From Lotus japonicus (taxonomy: Eukaryota > Streptophyta > Magnoliopsida > Fabales > Fabaceae), in assembly GCF_012489685.1 (NCBI RefSeq), contig NC_080042.1:22272150-22336149 (forward strand): 64,000 nucleotides of DNA. The letters are read 5' to 3'. Of the stretch, positions 34,331 to 47,530 are shown in pieces. Position numbers and translations under genes: made by a program. The first letter of the stretch is position 1. Every line of letters begins with the position of its first letter. The notes beneath the pieces were generated by a model. It worked only from the letters and a program-made list of their open reading frames with translations, made no database searches and was not told the DNA's origin.

Positions 34331-36024
34331 GGATCGCCGACACTTCCCGTTTTCAAACTTATTTCAGATCCTAAGCCTTTTCCAAGAAATTGTTATTACT
34401 ATTTGAAGATGTTCTATCTTTGGTTAATGCATTATGAATTTCATTTATGAAGTCAAGTTTCGTTTCCCTTTTGTTCCAAAACTCTATAAGTAAAAAGATC
34501 CCAATAAACCCAAGTAATTCCCCGGGAAGGTCTCGATCCTACAATGACTATGGCTTAGACCTCCGGTCAAAGCCCGCCTAACATTTCCCAAACCTTGTCA
34601 TTAGCATGGCATAACATCACGTTTTCCCCACACTCCGAAATCATATAATCAAGTACTATCTCAAATCAGTACAATTCAATAGAGCATATGCAAAACATCA
34701 TAAACTCAGCAGAAATAATGGCATATAGCTCAGTTCAATAACAATATCAATATAACAATAATTCAGTGCGGAAATCATAAGACGGAAACCAGTAAACGGC
34801 CGAAGCCTCTCAGAAAACGGAGACACACGTCTCATATAAGTTCACTCGGCCGAAGCCTCCAGAAAACATTTTCCAGTTCAAAGCGATAAACAACATTCAA
34901 TGCAATCTTCAATATCAAGCAGTATTCAAGTCGAAGTTATCGACGCCTACAATACAAATAACTAGTAAGTAAGTTGCCCTAACCTCGAGTTGTTCTAGTC
35001 TCGCGGTGCAGGTCTCCCTCACAAGCTTGTTCAGTCAACCCCAAAGTTTCCACAATTGAACCTTTGAGCAAACAAAGCAATAATGAATCAAAACAAGTCG
35101 ATACAGTCGAAACAATCCTAACTAATGTTCGACAAAGCTCAAGAAGCTTCAGAGTACAACATTTAGGCACGAATGGAAGACTTTCCCCGAATGGATGAGT
35201 TTTGACTCGATTCAAGTTTTGTACAAAAACACTTCATTCGCTAAAACGTGCATAACTCGAGCTACTGAACTCGGAATGACACGAAACCAAAGCCAAAATT
35301 TCGGCGACTCGAAGGGCTACAGTAAGCATAAGGCCAACCTTGCCCAGATTTGAGTTTCCTCACTGTCCTAACACAAATAGGTCTCGGCCACTCTCCAATT
35401 TAGCATTTCGACGCTTTTTTTTCGATCTAATTTAATTCCTAGGTAGTTTTAGGGTAAAACTAGGGTAAAGAAACTGTCGGAAAAATTTTAGAATGAGCGG
35501 GTCGATATACGACTAGTTAGGGGCACTTTGGTCCAAAATTAAGGTTCAAAAACTCAAAGTTGAAACTTTGAAAAACAAATTTGATGGGGTCGTTCACAAC
35601 GACATTTGTAGCAACTAATCCTAAGGGCACTAAGTCGGATTGTGGCTTTTCGAAGATAAAGTTTCAATATGTGCGTAAATGGGTTTTTACACCGTTTTTC
35701 AGATCTTTGGCGACTCGATCGAAATCGGTGCGCATCGGCGAATGATTTAGCTTGCTGGGCAACTATAGAAGGTAGTTCAAAAGAAAAATCGGGAAAATCG
35801 AACAATTTTACGAAAAGCTCGAAACTTTGAGCTCAGAAAGAGATAAAGAAACGCGATAAAAAGAATGATCAAAGGTAAGAATAAGCAAGAGTACCTCGAT
35901 GTCGCGAAGTAGCGACGAACAACACGAAGATCGGTCAAGAAACGGCGAAGTTCTCTCCTCTCCTTCCTCTCCTCAAGCTCGCGGCCTCAAATGGTGGGAA
36001 TGGGAGATATTTTTTGTTTTTCTT

Positions 36025-36055
36025 CTATTTATAGGAGAGTGAAATCGCGGGAAAA
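36025..36055 (-). promoter_or_regulatory. LTR D promoter
   Basis: Minus strand: TTTTCCCGCG (36055-36046) then TATAAATAG (36033-36025). Confidence 0.7.
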
Positions 36056-37392
36056 TGAATATTTCGCGATTTCGATTTTTGCAGCACGTTCATCTGTGAA
36101 TTCTAACCGAGATTCTGGCGAAAGAATTCCAGAACTCAAAACAAGTCTCTTGAATTTGAAGAAAACGATCCAAAAGCGGTGTAAGTTAAATTGCCCCGAA
36201 AAACTACTTTTTGCTGTGAAAGTCGGATGACAAAACTTTGTTCTGAAGAAGGATTGGAAACGTCGAAACAAATGTGGCCGCCCGGATGGAAATTTTGTTA
36301 GAAGTTCCGAATAGAAAAAGTCTTCATTCAGCGTTTGAATTTAGAGTTTTTAAAGGATAGAATTGAGCGTCGTCGGACTTCCGAGAAGTGAAACCTACCG
36401 TGCGTACAGTCCAGAGTTTCGAAATGAAGCGCGAGTCGAGGGAAAAATAAAGAGAACTTATTATTTTTCCAAGGATTTTGAATTTCGATTAAACAGTGCT
36501 TTAAGAGCGGAAATAGCATTTTTCGGACACTCTCGACCTTAGTCGGGTGTGGAAATGACTTGTTCTAACTCTTATACTGAACATAGTACTATCCTCAAGC
36601 AATTTCCTGAATGTTATTCTTCATCAAGTCGTCCAAAACAGCATTATCCTTTACAAGGTCATTTTGCGGTTAAACCGGTTCTACTCTTGAGTTGGAAAAT
36701 AATTAAAATAATTATTTAAATCCAAGTCTGAAATTTGGGTCTTACAAAATTCATATTCACGATTAGGTTTCGATGTATCGTGAAGGAGACCTGAACAAGT
36801 GTTTACCAAATGGAATAAATTTATGAAGAAGAAAGTTCAGGGAAAGACTAAGAATAGTATTAAAGTCGATATAAGTTATAGCGCGAGTCTTATTCGCTTA
36901 CGCCTAGGGCAAGAGCGTTAGTAAACGATTAATTTACCCTTAAGAGCACTATAGAAACTAATTCCAAAAATCTTCAGAGAAATGTTAGAATTTCTCTTAA
37001 TCCTTTCCATGACAGGCGTTTCGATCCGAAACCCTGGAATGTACGAACGTCCGAATCTAATTCTCGGAAGTTTGCCGAAACTGAATCTCTGATAGCTCAA
37101 GAACCTTAAAATAAACCGACGATGAAGACTTTTTCTATTTGGAGCTTCAAATAAAGATTTCACACGCATACACCTATTTCTCTTGATATTTCTAATCTTT
37201 CTCCAGAACGAAGTTTTCTCATCCGACATCAACGGCAAAAGTAGTTTTTCGGGTTAAAACGATTCACACCGACTTTGGATCGTTTGCCTTAATTCTGAGA
37301 AACCTGTTTCGAGTTCTGGAATTCTGTCGCCAGAACCTATCTTAGAATTCACAGAGGAACGCACAGGAAAAATCGGAATCGCAAAATTTTCA

Positions 37393-37423
37393 TTTTTCCG
37401 CATTTTCTCTCACCTATAAATAG
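37393..37423 (+). promoter_or_regulatory. LTR C promoter
   Basis: TTTTTCCGCA (variant of the E2F-like site) 12 bases before TATAAATAG. Confidence 0.65.
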
Positions 37424-38658
37424 GTGAGAAAATCAAAAACTCAAACCCATAACCCCATTTTTGGCCGCGAGTTTGGAGGAGAGAAAGGGAGGAGAGCTTT
37501 TCGCCGATTCTTGCCTAATCGTTGCACCGTTCGTTGCTACGCGTAGATCTCGAGGTATAGATGCTATTCCTTACTTCTGATCGTCAATTCTGTCGCTTTT
37601 CTCTATGTCTTTCTGTGCTCAAAGTTTTGAGCTTTTTGTAAAACTGTCCAAATAACTCGATTTCTCTGTCTAAACTTATTCCGTGCGTGCCCAAGAGCAT
37701 GTTTAGCGGATTACATTTTGCCGAATCTCGCCGAATTGCCGTCGAGTTCAATTCTGCTCGAAATACCCATTTTTTGGCCAAAGCTTCGTCCTTTAGACTT
37801 AAAACTCTCTACTGAGCTTAGCGCTAGTAGGATTAATTGTCATAAACGTCGTTGGTGACGTCCCCATCTAATTTGTTTTTCGAAATTCCAATTTTGAAAT
37901 TCCGAGCTAAAAACACTGATCAAAATACCCGTGCGTCAGTTTTCGATCCGATAATTTTTTCGAGCTTTAATTCGCCTTAGTTACGACTAATGATAACCTA
38001 GGAACCAAGTTTGAACGAAGAAAAAGCGACGCGCACAATTAGTGTGTGTGGCCGAGAGCACCCTCAATGGGGGGGGGGAATTTCTCTTTTCGAAAACTCA
38101 TCTTATCGCGTTAGATTATCGTACTTCGGAGTTATGATGCTTCGTGTAACTTTAGTAACTATTGTCTGCTGAGTTTCTGACTGATTGTGATTGAATTCTG
38201 TGGTTTTCGCTCTAAGGTTCGTTTGAGGAATCCCAAGGAGCGGAAGGAGGAGATTGTAAAGGAACGCTGCAGGATCACGCTGCAGGGGCTACAGGTGAGG
38301 GGAACTTACCTTGCTAGCTAATGTTTTAGGCGTCGACCAATTCAACTTAATTTATTGTTTATGCACTTGATTGTTGATTGACTGGGAAATGTTTTATGGA
38401 GGCTTCGGCCGAGTAAACTAATTGAGACGTGTGTCTCCGTTTTCTGAGGCTTCGGCTGACATTGTCAATTGGGATTTACTTATCGTTTTGATTGTTGTTG
38501 ATTGATTCACATGCTATGTGCTATATGGTTAATCATAGGATGTGTTGATATATGTGTTTTATGATTTGACTGTTGTTATGTTGAATATTGAACTGAGCTA
38601 TATGCCATTATTTCTGCTGAGTTTATGATGTTTTGCATATGCTTTATTGAATTGTACT

Positions 38659-40868
38659 TGTAAGACCCGAATTTGCAGAACTGGATTTAATGTTTAATTT
38701 TCAACTCACGCGTAGGACCGGTGTAAGCGTGACAGGAGTTTACAGTTTGGGAAAGTTTAATGAAGAAGAAAGTTCAGGAATTGCTTCAGGATAGTACCAT
38801 AGTCGTTTTAGGAGTTAGTGCGAGTCGTGTGCACACCCGCCTTATGGCGAGAGTGTCCAGAATAGGCTAATTCCGCTCTTAAAGCAACGTTTAAGTGAAA
38901 TTTCAAATCCTTGGAAAAATAAGAAGTTCTCTTTATTTTTCCTTCGACCAGTGTTTCATTTCAGAACCCTGGACTGTACGCACGATAGGTTTCACTTCTC
39001 GGAAGTCCAACGACGCTAAATTCTTTTCTTTAAAAACTCTAAATTCCGACGCTGAATGAAGATTTTTTCTATTCGGAACTTCTAACAGAGTTTCCATCCG
39101 CGTTGCCAGATTTCTTTCGACGTTTCCAATCTTTCTTCAGAACGAAGTTTTGACATCCGACTTTCACAGCAAAAAGTAGTTTTTCGGGGCAAATTAACTT
39201 ACACCGGTTTTGGATCGTTTTTCTCAAATTCAAGAGACTTGTTTTGAGTTCTGGAATTCTGTCGCCAGAATCTCGCTTAGAATTCACCGACTAACCTGCT
39301 GCAAAAATCGGAATCGCGAAATATTCTTTTTCCCGCGATTTCACTCTCCTATAAATAGTAAAAAAATCACAAATATCTCCCATTCATCACCTTGAGGCCG
39401 CGAGTTTGGAGGAGAAAGGAGAGGAGAGGAACTTCGTCGTTTCTTGACCGATTTTCGAGCTGTTTGTCTCTATTTCACGGCACAGAGGTAACTTACTTGA
39501 TTCTTACCTTTGATCATTCTTTTTATCGTTTCTTTATCTCTTTCTGAGCTCAAAGTTTCGAGCTTTTCGTAAAACTTTTCGATTTTCCCGATTTTTTCTT
39601 TGGAACTACCTTCTATACTTACCCAACAACCTAGAACACTCGCCGTTGTGCGCCGATTTCGATCGAGTCGCCGAGGATCTGAAAAACTGTATAAAAACCC
39701 TTTTGCGCACATATTGAAACTTTATTGTCGAAAAGCCACAATCCGACTTAGTGCCTTTAGGATTAGTTGCTACAAATGCCGTTGTGAACGTTCCTATCAA
39801 ATTTGTTTTCCGAAGTTTTAACTTTGAGTTTTTGAGCTTTAATTTTGTATACTTAGACTTTCCCCGGGATTACACTTGGTGGGATTTTGGCAAACTTAGA
39901 ATGAATAGAATTTTGGAAACTAGAGACCTTAGAGAACTTAGTCTTCAAGAATTAAACTCATAACTTGACTAATTCAATTCGAAACGTTTTCATTAACGAA
40001 TAAACCATAGAGAATATAACGGGAAAATGATTTGCGAAAGACGGGGAAAAGTCGACATTGTCGTGAGTTCTTGAGAATCGTTGGACACCACGGGGGAAGA
40101 GCCACGGTGACGTGAGGAAGTCACCGAGTACTTTGGTACTCTTGTTGTTGGAGTTTATGTCGTAGGGTCGACATTAAACTCTCGAGTTTTGGAATTGAGG
40201 TTTAAGCTAAACACTTGCGTTGTGAGGACGATTCGATGTTTGGCTAACCATATTGCATCATGCATACATTCGAGGTTGGTACAGTCGAAAGATTGGGCCT
40301 CGGTGAAGTTGGGATGGCTTCACGAAGGTTGGGACGACCTTCATCGGAGAACACTTGGGTGTATCTTCGGCATAGCGGGCAGAGTGGTACGACCTAGGGT
40401 GGTTGGGACTGATCTGATTATGCATGGGTTGTAAGCGACACCCGAGCAGAGTTGTCGACACTAGGCCGGTGTAGGGAAGACTCGTTGGTGCCCATCCCAA
40501 ACAACTATCCGAATCATATTGAATTGCATTTCACGCATACATTCACCCTGACTGGAATTGTATGCTGTTTGGAATTATCGAATTACTGTTAGAGCCGATA
40601 ACATGCTAGGAATATATTTATATATATATACCTAAACATATATATCTATACCCCAATCACATGTTGTCTGCATAATTACTCTATTCCGTGAGTTGACCCT
40701 AGCGCCTTGGCTTTGGTTTCATGTTTGTGTTTGGGCGGTCGGCCTGCTGCCAAATGTCGATGGCGGACTGGTTTTCGATGGTCTCTCCCTCGGGGGGGAT
40801 CAGGTTTGAGCTGGTTGACCGACATGCCCCCACCGCTTGGGTGATCGATCCTGTGGATCATCGGGCGA
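38659..40868 (+). mobile_element. Long LTR 'E', 5' half
   Basis: Starts TGTAAGACCCGAATTTGC within LTR C and is cut at 40868, where LTR F begins. It belongs to the same subfamily as D, G and the 18235-21806 LTR. No matching target duplication for GTACT was found. Confidence 0.75.
39327..39358 (+). promoter_or_regulatory. LTR E promoter
   Basis: TTTTTCCCGCG then TATAAATAG at 39350. Confidence 0.7.
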
Positions 40869-41512
40869 TTTGAGACCCAAGTTTTTAAGCTCAGAATAAA
40901 TTAGTTAAATTCATATTCACGATTAGGTTTCGATGTAACGTGAAGGAAGATAATTCAGGAAAAGACTAAGGATAATATTCGAATCGACGAAACTTATAGC
41001 GTGAGTCTTATTCGCTTACGCCTAGGACAAGAACCTTAGGAATCGATTAATTTAACCCTTGGAACACTATAGGAATAAATTCCAAAGACCTTCAAAAGGA
41101 ATATAAGAATTTCTCTTATTCATTTTCATGACAAGCGTTTCGACACGAAACCCTGGGTTGTACAAACGTCAAATTCCAATACTCGGATGTTTGCCGAAAC
41201 TAAATCACTGATAGTTCAAGAAACCTAAAATCAACGGACGATGAAGACTTTTTCTATTCGGAGCTTCAAACGAAGATTCCACACGCGTACACCCATTTCT
41301 CTTGATGTTTCCAATCTTTCTTCAGAAGGAAGTTTTCTCATCCGACAACCCTTGCAAAAAGTAGTTTTTCGGGTAAAATCGATTTACACCGACTTTGGAT
41401 CGTTTGATTTAATTCCAAGAAACCTGTTTTGAGTTCTGGAATTCTGTCGCCAGAACCTGTCTTAGAATTCACAGAGGAATGCGCAGGAAAAATCGGAATC
41501 GCGAAATAATCA

Positions 41513-41543
41513 TTTTCCCGCATTTTCCCTGTCCTATAAATAG
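41513..41543 (+). promoter_or_regulatory. LTR F promoter
   Basis: TTTTCCCGC (41513-41521) then TATAAATAG (41535-41543). Confidence 0.7.
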
Positions 41544-43446
41544 GTGGAAAAATGGAAAAAAAATCAAAAACCCCACCATTGCCATTGGAGAGGCCGCGAT
41601 TTTTGCCGTTTCTTGCCTGATCGTCTCACTGACAGTTGCTACGCGTAGACATCGAGGTATAGTTGCTATTCCATGCTTCTGATCGTCAATTCCGTCGTTT
41701 TTCTCTATGTTTTTCTGTGCTCAAAGTTTTGAGCTTTTTGTAAAACTGTCCAAATAACTTGATTTCAGTGTCTAAACTTATTGCCTACATGCCATAGAGC
41801 ATGAATATCCGGTTGTTTTCTGCTGAATCTCGCCGAAATGCCGCCAAATTCCAATTCTGCTTGAAAAACCCATTTTGAGCCGAAGTTTCGTTCTTTCGGT
41901 TTAAAACTCTCGACTTAGCTTAGTGTCAGTAGGATTAGTTGTCATAAACGTCGTTGGTGACGTCCCCATCAAATTTGTTTTTAGAAATTCCAATTTTGAA
42001 ATTCTGAGCTAAAAATATTGACCAAAATACCCCTGCGACAGTTTTCGACCCGATAATTTTTCTGAGAGTTTCCCTGGCCTAGATATCGCCTAAGAATACC
42101 TAGGAATTAAATTAGATCGAAGAAAAAGTTCGGGAAGCACTATTTTGATAGTGGCCGAAACTTATATGCCATGGTACCGTGTCCAAAAATAATTTTTGGG
42201 TCTGTATGACCTGAGTTATAGCGTAGCTCTCTCCGTTGTCGAAATTTTGGCTTTGGTTTCGTGTCATTTCGAGTTCCGTAGCTCGAGTTATGCACGTTTT
42301 AGCGAATAAAGTGTTTTTGTACAAAACTTGAATCGAGTCAAAACTCATCCATTCGGGGGAAGCCCTTCCATTCTTGCCTAAGTGTTGTACTCTGAAGCTT
42401 CTTGAGCTTTGTCGGACATTAGTTAGGATTGTTTCGACTGTATCGACTTGTGTTGATTCAATATTGCTTTGTTTGCTCAAAGGTTCAATTGTGGAAACTT
42501 TGGGGTTGACTGAATAAGCTTGTGAGGGAGACCTACACCGCGAGACTGGAACAACTCGAGGTTAGGGCAACTTACTTACTAGCTATTTGTATTGTAGGCG
42601 TCGATAACTTCGACTTGAATATTGCTTGATATTGAATATTGCTTGGATATTGTTTATCGCTTTGAATTGGAAAATGTTTTCTGGAGGCTTCGGCCGAGTG
42701 AACTTATATGAGACGTGTGTCTCCGTTTTCTGAGAGGCTTCGGCCGTTTACTGGTTTCTGTCTTATGATTTCCGCACCATATTATTATTGCATCGCTCTT
42801 TAGAGCTGAATATTGTTGAATTGATATCGAATTGTGCGTGTTGACGCGATTGCGGAGCGTAGGACATTTGAGTTGATTTTGTTGATCTTTCGGGTTGAGA
42901 GGAAACCCTAGGCAGGTCTTGACTTGAGGTCTGAGATCTAGCCCTCTTTGAACACTTAGACTTTTCCCGGGGATTATATTTGGGGAATTTGGGAAACTTT
43001 GAATAGTCGGAATTTGGAACTTGAGAACTTATGGAACTTGGATTTCGATGATAAACCTCATAACTTGATTAACTCAACTTGAAATGCTTTGATTAATTAA
43101 CGAGACCTTTAGGAAAATTTAAGAGTTGGAAATGATTGTGAAAAACGGGAAATAGTCGAAAAGCCTTGAACGTGAGATGATTTGATGGTCGTCACGGGGA
43201 TGAACCATAGTGACCATGGAAATGTCACTGAGTGCAATATGTACTCCGGCTTTTCACAGCCTAGTCGCAAAGACGACTTTGACCTTCAGGTCATTTTAAA
43301 TTGAGATTTGTGGTTAAACTCGTACATGTGAGGACGATTCGATGTTTGGTTAACCATATTGCATTGTGCATACGTTTGGGGTTTGGGACGGTCAAAAGAC
43401 TGGGCCTTCACGAGGAACACCAAGAGTGTATCTTCGACTTTGCGGC

Positions 43447-43990
43447 GCGAATCCGTATGTCCAAACCCGACGGGTTGGGCCGATTCGGCAATAATTGTTG
43501 ACACGCGCGGATCCGTATATTCAATCCGATGGATTGGATCGATTCGGCGGTAGTCACTCAGGCACGCGTGAGTACGGTATATTCAATCCGATGAATTGGA
43601 TCGATTCAGCGATCGCCAGTTTAACTCGCGTGAATCCGTATGTTCAATACGATGAATTGGATCGATTCAGCGACAACATTTCGACTCGCGCAGATCCGTA
43701 TGTTCAATCCGATGGATTGGATCGATTCAGCGACAACATTTCGACTCGCGCGGATCCGTATGTTCAATCCGATGGATTGGATCGATTCGGCGATAGTCAT
43801 TGGACGCGCGCAACGTCCGTATGTTCGACTCTTTTGAGTGAATCGACTTGGCGTTGTCATTTGTTGCGTGTGCGAGTCCGTATATTCAACATGATGGGTT
43901 GGATCGACTTGAAATGCCTAATTGTGGGAGTTGCGTGTGCGAGTCCGTATTTTCAACCCGATGGGTTGGATCGACTTGACATGCCTATTT
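43447..43990. repeat. Nine-unit minisatellite of 60-67 bp with hairpin cores
   Basis: Units start near TCCGTAT at about 43452, 43512, 43573, 43635, 43695, 43755, 43816, 43878, 43945. Core hairpins: CAATCC/GGATTG (three units), CAACCC/GGGTTG (last unit), AACCC/GGGTT (first), GACTC/GAGT (seventh). Two or three units carry one mismatch. Confidence 0.9.
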
Positions 43991-44264
43991 GTTGGGATTA
44001 TCTTTTGAGTTGACATTGCATGCATACATGCACCCTTATTGAATTGTTGAGTAATTGTTTATTGAACTGTTGAGATAGCAGATATCGAATTGTTTATTAG
44101 AGCCTTGATAACATGCTAAGTATATACCTTAAGATAGGCAACTAAGAACCTATATAAGTATATACCCCCTTTATCACATGTTGTTTGTATATCTATTGTA
44201 TTCAGTGAGTTGACCCTAGCGCCTTGGCTTTGGTTGCATGTTTGTGTTTGGGCGGTCGGCCTGC

Positions 44265-45627
44265 TGTTGGTCAATCCGCAAGTGTACGGAATTCACCCAG
44301 TTTTAATTTATCGAACCACAGGGAATTGGAATGTGAATTCAGTTTAAGCCTCGAGTTCACGGTAAGAAAGCAAGTAAAATTCAGTTTTAAGGTTGATTGT
44401 TTAGGTAACTAATTAACAAGCAATTGAAATATAAGTGTGTGAGAACAATGGTGAGCATGCCATGGGTTCTTGCTTGACTAATTCAGTTCTAATCAACCTA
44501 TTCTATCCACAAAACTCTGAGTCTCTCCTTGATGTTCTAGCCTAATCAATCATCTATCGATGCCTCGCATAGACAATCCTCTCAAGCCAAAAGATAGGCA
44601 CAATTCCTTGATAACCTAACATTTGCTAAAGGCATTAAGCATGCAATTCAGGCCAACAAACCCCAACCCTTCCTCTATTCCTAGTAGCAAGTATAGAAGA
44701 GCTAATCCCACAACAAGTCCCTAATCTATAACAAACTTCCGTTCTACTATAGAAAAGCATAAAGCTAGCACATGTTCTAACTTGAAACATAAAGCATGGA
44801 TATGGGATTCAAGGGTTTACTCAGAGGAATCATGAATAGAAATAGGAATTAGGATTAAAACATCATAAGTCTTACAAAGAACCCAAAGCAAAAGGGATTT
44901 AGCCAAACATGGCTATGAAATCCATACAAGAAGATAAAGATGAAACCTGAAACATAGGGCTTAGAGAAAGCTCCTTAAGCTCCAGAACTCAAACCCTCTC
45001 TTCTAACTTATGAAAATATGATAAAATGAAAAAAAAGTTCCAAGAGAAATGTCTGAAATCCAATTTATAGGCAAAACATGCGAGTCTGGGCGCTCAGGCG
45101 CCAATTCAAAGCGCCTGAGCGCCAATTCCAGCTGAAAATATGCTCTCTGGAAGGTTCCCAGCGCCTAGGCGCCAATTCCAGAAGGCTCAAAAAAATATAA
45201 CTAGCGCCTAGGCGCCAATTCCCAGCGCCTAGGCGCTCCAAGCTCGCTGGAAAGACTTTTTAGCTCCTTTGTAACTCCTCTTCAAGCCTCTTTAACCCCT
45301 CCTTCAATTCCATGCTTCTTGGCCTTCCTTCTCCTTCAGTTTCAGACCTGGTAACTTAGGCACAAAGTAAAAGAGATATCTAGAAGCTTCAAAGAGTTAA
45401 TTAGCAAGGAGAACCTTCACTTAAAATAGAAAAGATATGCAAGTCCTCTAGCTAATCAAAATGCATGAAAGGTCCTTATAAAACTACAAAAATACAAAAA
45501 CAAAATAAAAACACAAAGAAAGACAAAAATGCATGACAATGCATGAAACACTACATGAGACTCAACAAAAAAGACACAAAACTAACTAAGAAATGACCCT
45601 GAAAACACTACTAAACTAGGGTCATCA
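44265..45627 (-). mobile_element. Solo LTR of an unrelated family, nested in F
   Basis: Plus strand TGTTGGTCAATCC...GGGTCATCA, flanked by CCTGC at 44260-44264 and 45628-45632; 1363 bp. Orientation is taken as minus (starts TGATGACCC) from the promoter/leader appearance, which is uncertain. No coding frame. Confidence 0.82.
45089..45237. repeat. Array of GCGCCTAGGCGC-type palindromes
   Basis: Five near-palindromic copies: GGCGCTCAGGCGCC, GCGCCTGAGCGCC, and AGCGCCTAGGCGC three times. Most are followed by AATTC. Confidence 0.85.
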
Positions 45628-46260
45628 CCTGCTGCCAGGCGTCCGTCAGACGATTCGTGATGATTCGTCACTCGAGGAGGACCAGGAGCGTGATGACTAT
45701 TACTGAAGCTTTCAACGAGGAACCGGACTGAATGTATGACCAGATGAGGGTCGATGATGGAAGTATAGGGTATGGGTGTTTAGAGCCTACTAAGGTTGGG
45801 TGTTAGTGTCATAGCTCTGATTCGTCATTTGTACTTTTGGGACAAGGTAGTTTCCGACAGATTGCTTTTCGGTGTGGTTCTCCGTTGATGGGAATCGCAC
45901 GGAGTAGTCGGACGTAGGAAGTCTTTTTGGAGGCCGTTTTGGGCTGACTTACTTTCTTGCAAGACTGTATTTATAAAACTCATGACTCTATCTATGGGTC
46001 GCACTTGTTTGCCGTTGGGCAATACCTATAGTTACTTGATGTTACTTTCCGTCACTTGAGGACACTCGTGACGATGTTTTTAGTTGCAGCGAGGGCTGTG
46101 CTTGTATTGTATATTAATCGTTGTTAATCGCGATTGGGTTGAGTCTTTATTTCGACAAGTCTTTTTATTTAAACAAAACGAAAAAAAAATACCTGCTTTT
46201 CCGCTTTATTTTATTTTCGAGTTACTAAAGTGACGCCAGCGAAATCGGGGTGTTACATTG

Positions 46261-46272
46261 TGGTATCAGAGC
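46261..46272 (+). promoter_or_regulatory. Primer-binding site of the F element
   Basis: TGGTATCAGAGC, three bases after the LTR end; initiator Met tRNA. Confidence 0.9.
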
Positions 46273-47118
46273 TTGTCGAGTCTTTGGGGAGTCTTTGGGG
46301 AATAGGTCTTCTATGCTAGGTTGTGTGACTCTGCAAAGAGTAAAACCTTGATTGTCTGCAAGCGATTTTCGCTTTAATTGATTGAAGTTGCTACCTAATC
46401 ATATTGTATAGCTATGTATAATACTATCTTATTGTAAGACCCAAGTTTTTAAGCTTAGAATAAGTGGAAGAGATTTCCATTTACGATTAGGCTTGACGTA
46501 TCGCGAAGGAAAAACCTGAACAAGAGTTTAACGAAAGGAGTAAATTTATGAAGGAGAAAGTTCAGGAAAAGTCTAAGGATTGCATCAAAATCGATAAAAG
46601 GTATAGCACGATCGATATACGCTTAAACCTAGGGCAGAAACCCTAGTAAATAGCTAGTTTACGCGTAAAGTCACGATGGAAGCTAATTCCAAAAATCTTC
46701 AGAGAAATGTTAGAATTCCTCTTAATCCATATATCACAATTGTTTCGAGGCGAAACCCTAGAATCTACGAACGTCCGATTCCAATCCTCGGAAGTTTGCC
46801 GAAACTAAAACCCTGATAGTTCAAGAACCCTAGAATCAACCGACGATGAAGACTTTTTCTATTCGGAACTTCAGATGAAGATTCTACACGCGTACACCCA
46901 TTTCTCTTGATGATTTCAATCTTTCTTCAGAAGAAAGTTTTCTATTCCGACATTCGATGCAAAAAGTAACTTATCGGGTAAAATAGTTTTACACCGACTT
47001 TGCATTAGTCGCCTAAAGTACAAGGGAACCTCTTTTTAGTTTTGGAATTCTTTCACCAAAACGTATCTTAGAATTCACGGAGAATGAAGCCGGAAAAATC
47101 AGAATCGCGAAACTTTCA

Positions 47119-47148
47119 TTTTCCCGCGTTTTTCCATCCTCTATATAG
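47119..47148 (+). promoter_or_regulatory. LTR A promoter, first part
   Basis: TTTTCCCGCG (47119-47128) then TATATAG (47142). A second TATAAATAT lies at 47545-47553, downstream of the 36-bp minisatellite. Confidence 0.6.
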
Positions 47149-47329
47149 CAAGCCTCGAAAACCAAAAATCATGCTGATATTTCTTTGAAGAATTAGAAGA
47201 TTCAGCGGGGTGAATATCGTGTCTAAAATACGTTGGAATCAGTAGGAAGAAATCGGGATCGCTCTTATAATTTTATCTTAACTCTATGAGTTAAATCCTC
47301 CGATATCTAAACAAAACTGTACCGGTTTA

Positions 47330-47530
47330 CAAAATATCTATTCATTCTTATCCAATCTCTGATAAATATCTATTCAACCTTATCCAATCTTTGATAAATA
47401 TCTGTTCATACTTATCCAATCTCTGATAAATATCTATTCAACCTTATCCAATCTTTGATAAATATCTGTTCATACTTATCCAATCTTGATAAATATCTAT
47501 TCATACTTATCCGATCTTTGATAAATATCT
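47330..47530. repeat. 36-bp minisatellite, five or six units
   Basis: Units of TGATAAATATCTATTC plus CTTATCCAATC-type words, with alternating variants. Same unit as 17811-17915. Confidence 0.88.

Larger units (their letters stand above)
32804..36746 (-). mobile_element. Solo LTR 'D' nested in C
   Basis: 3943 bp, starting TGTAAGACCCAAATTTC and ending GGTGTTACA on the minus strand, with AAATT target duplication at 32799-32803 and 36747-36751. Confidence 0.9.
32761..38658 (+). mobile_element. Long LTR 'C', 5' part, interrupted
   Basis: Starts TGTGAGACCTAAG (mutated TGTAAGACCC) directly after CACTA sequence. Solo LTR D splits it at 32804-36746. It resumes at 36747 and is broken again at 38659 where LTR E starts. 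The flanking pentamer CTAAG at 32756-32760 has no matching partner that I could find, so its 3' end is lost or outside the window. Confidence 0.75.
40869..46257 (+). mobile_element. Long LTR 'F', 5' LTR of a gag-bearing element
   Basis: Starts TTTGAGACCCAAG (mutated TGTAAGACCC) and ends GGGGTGTTACA, followed after TTG by a primer site. About 4.0 kb once the nested solo LTR 44265-45627 is removed. Downstream come a leader (split by solo LTR A) and gag. Confidence 0.85.
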
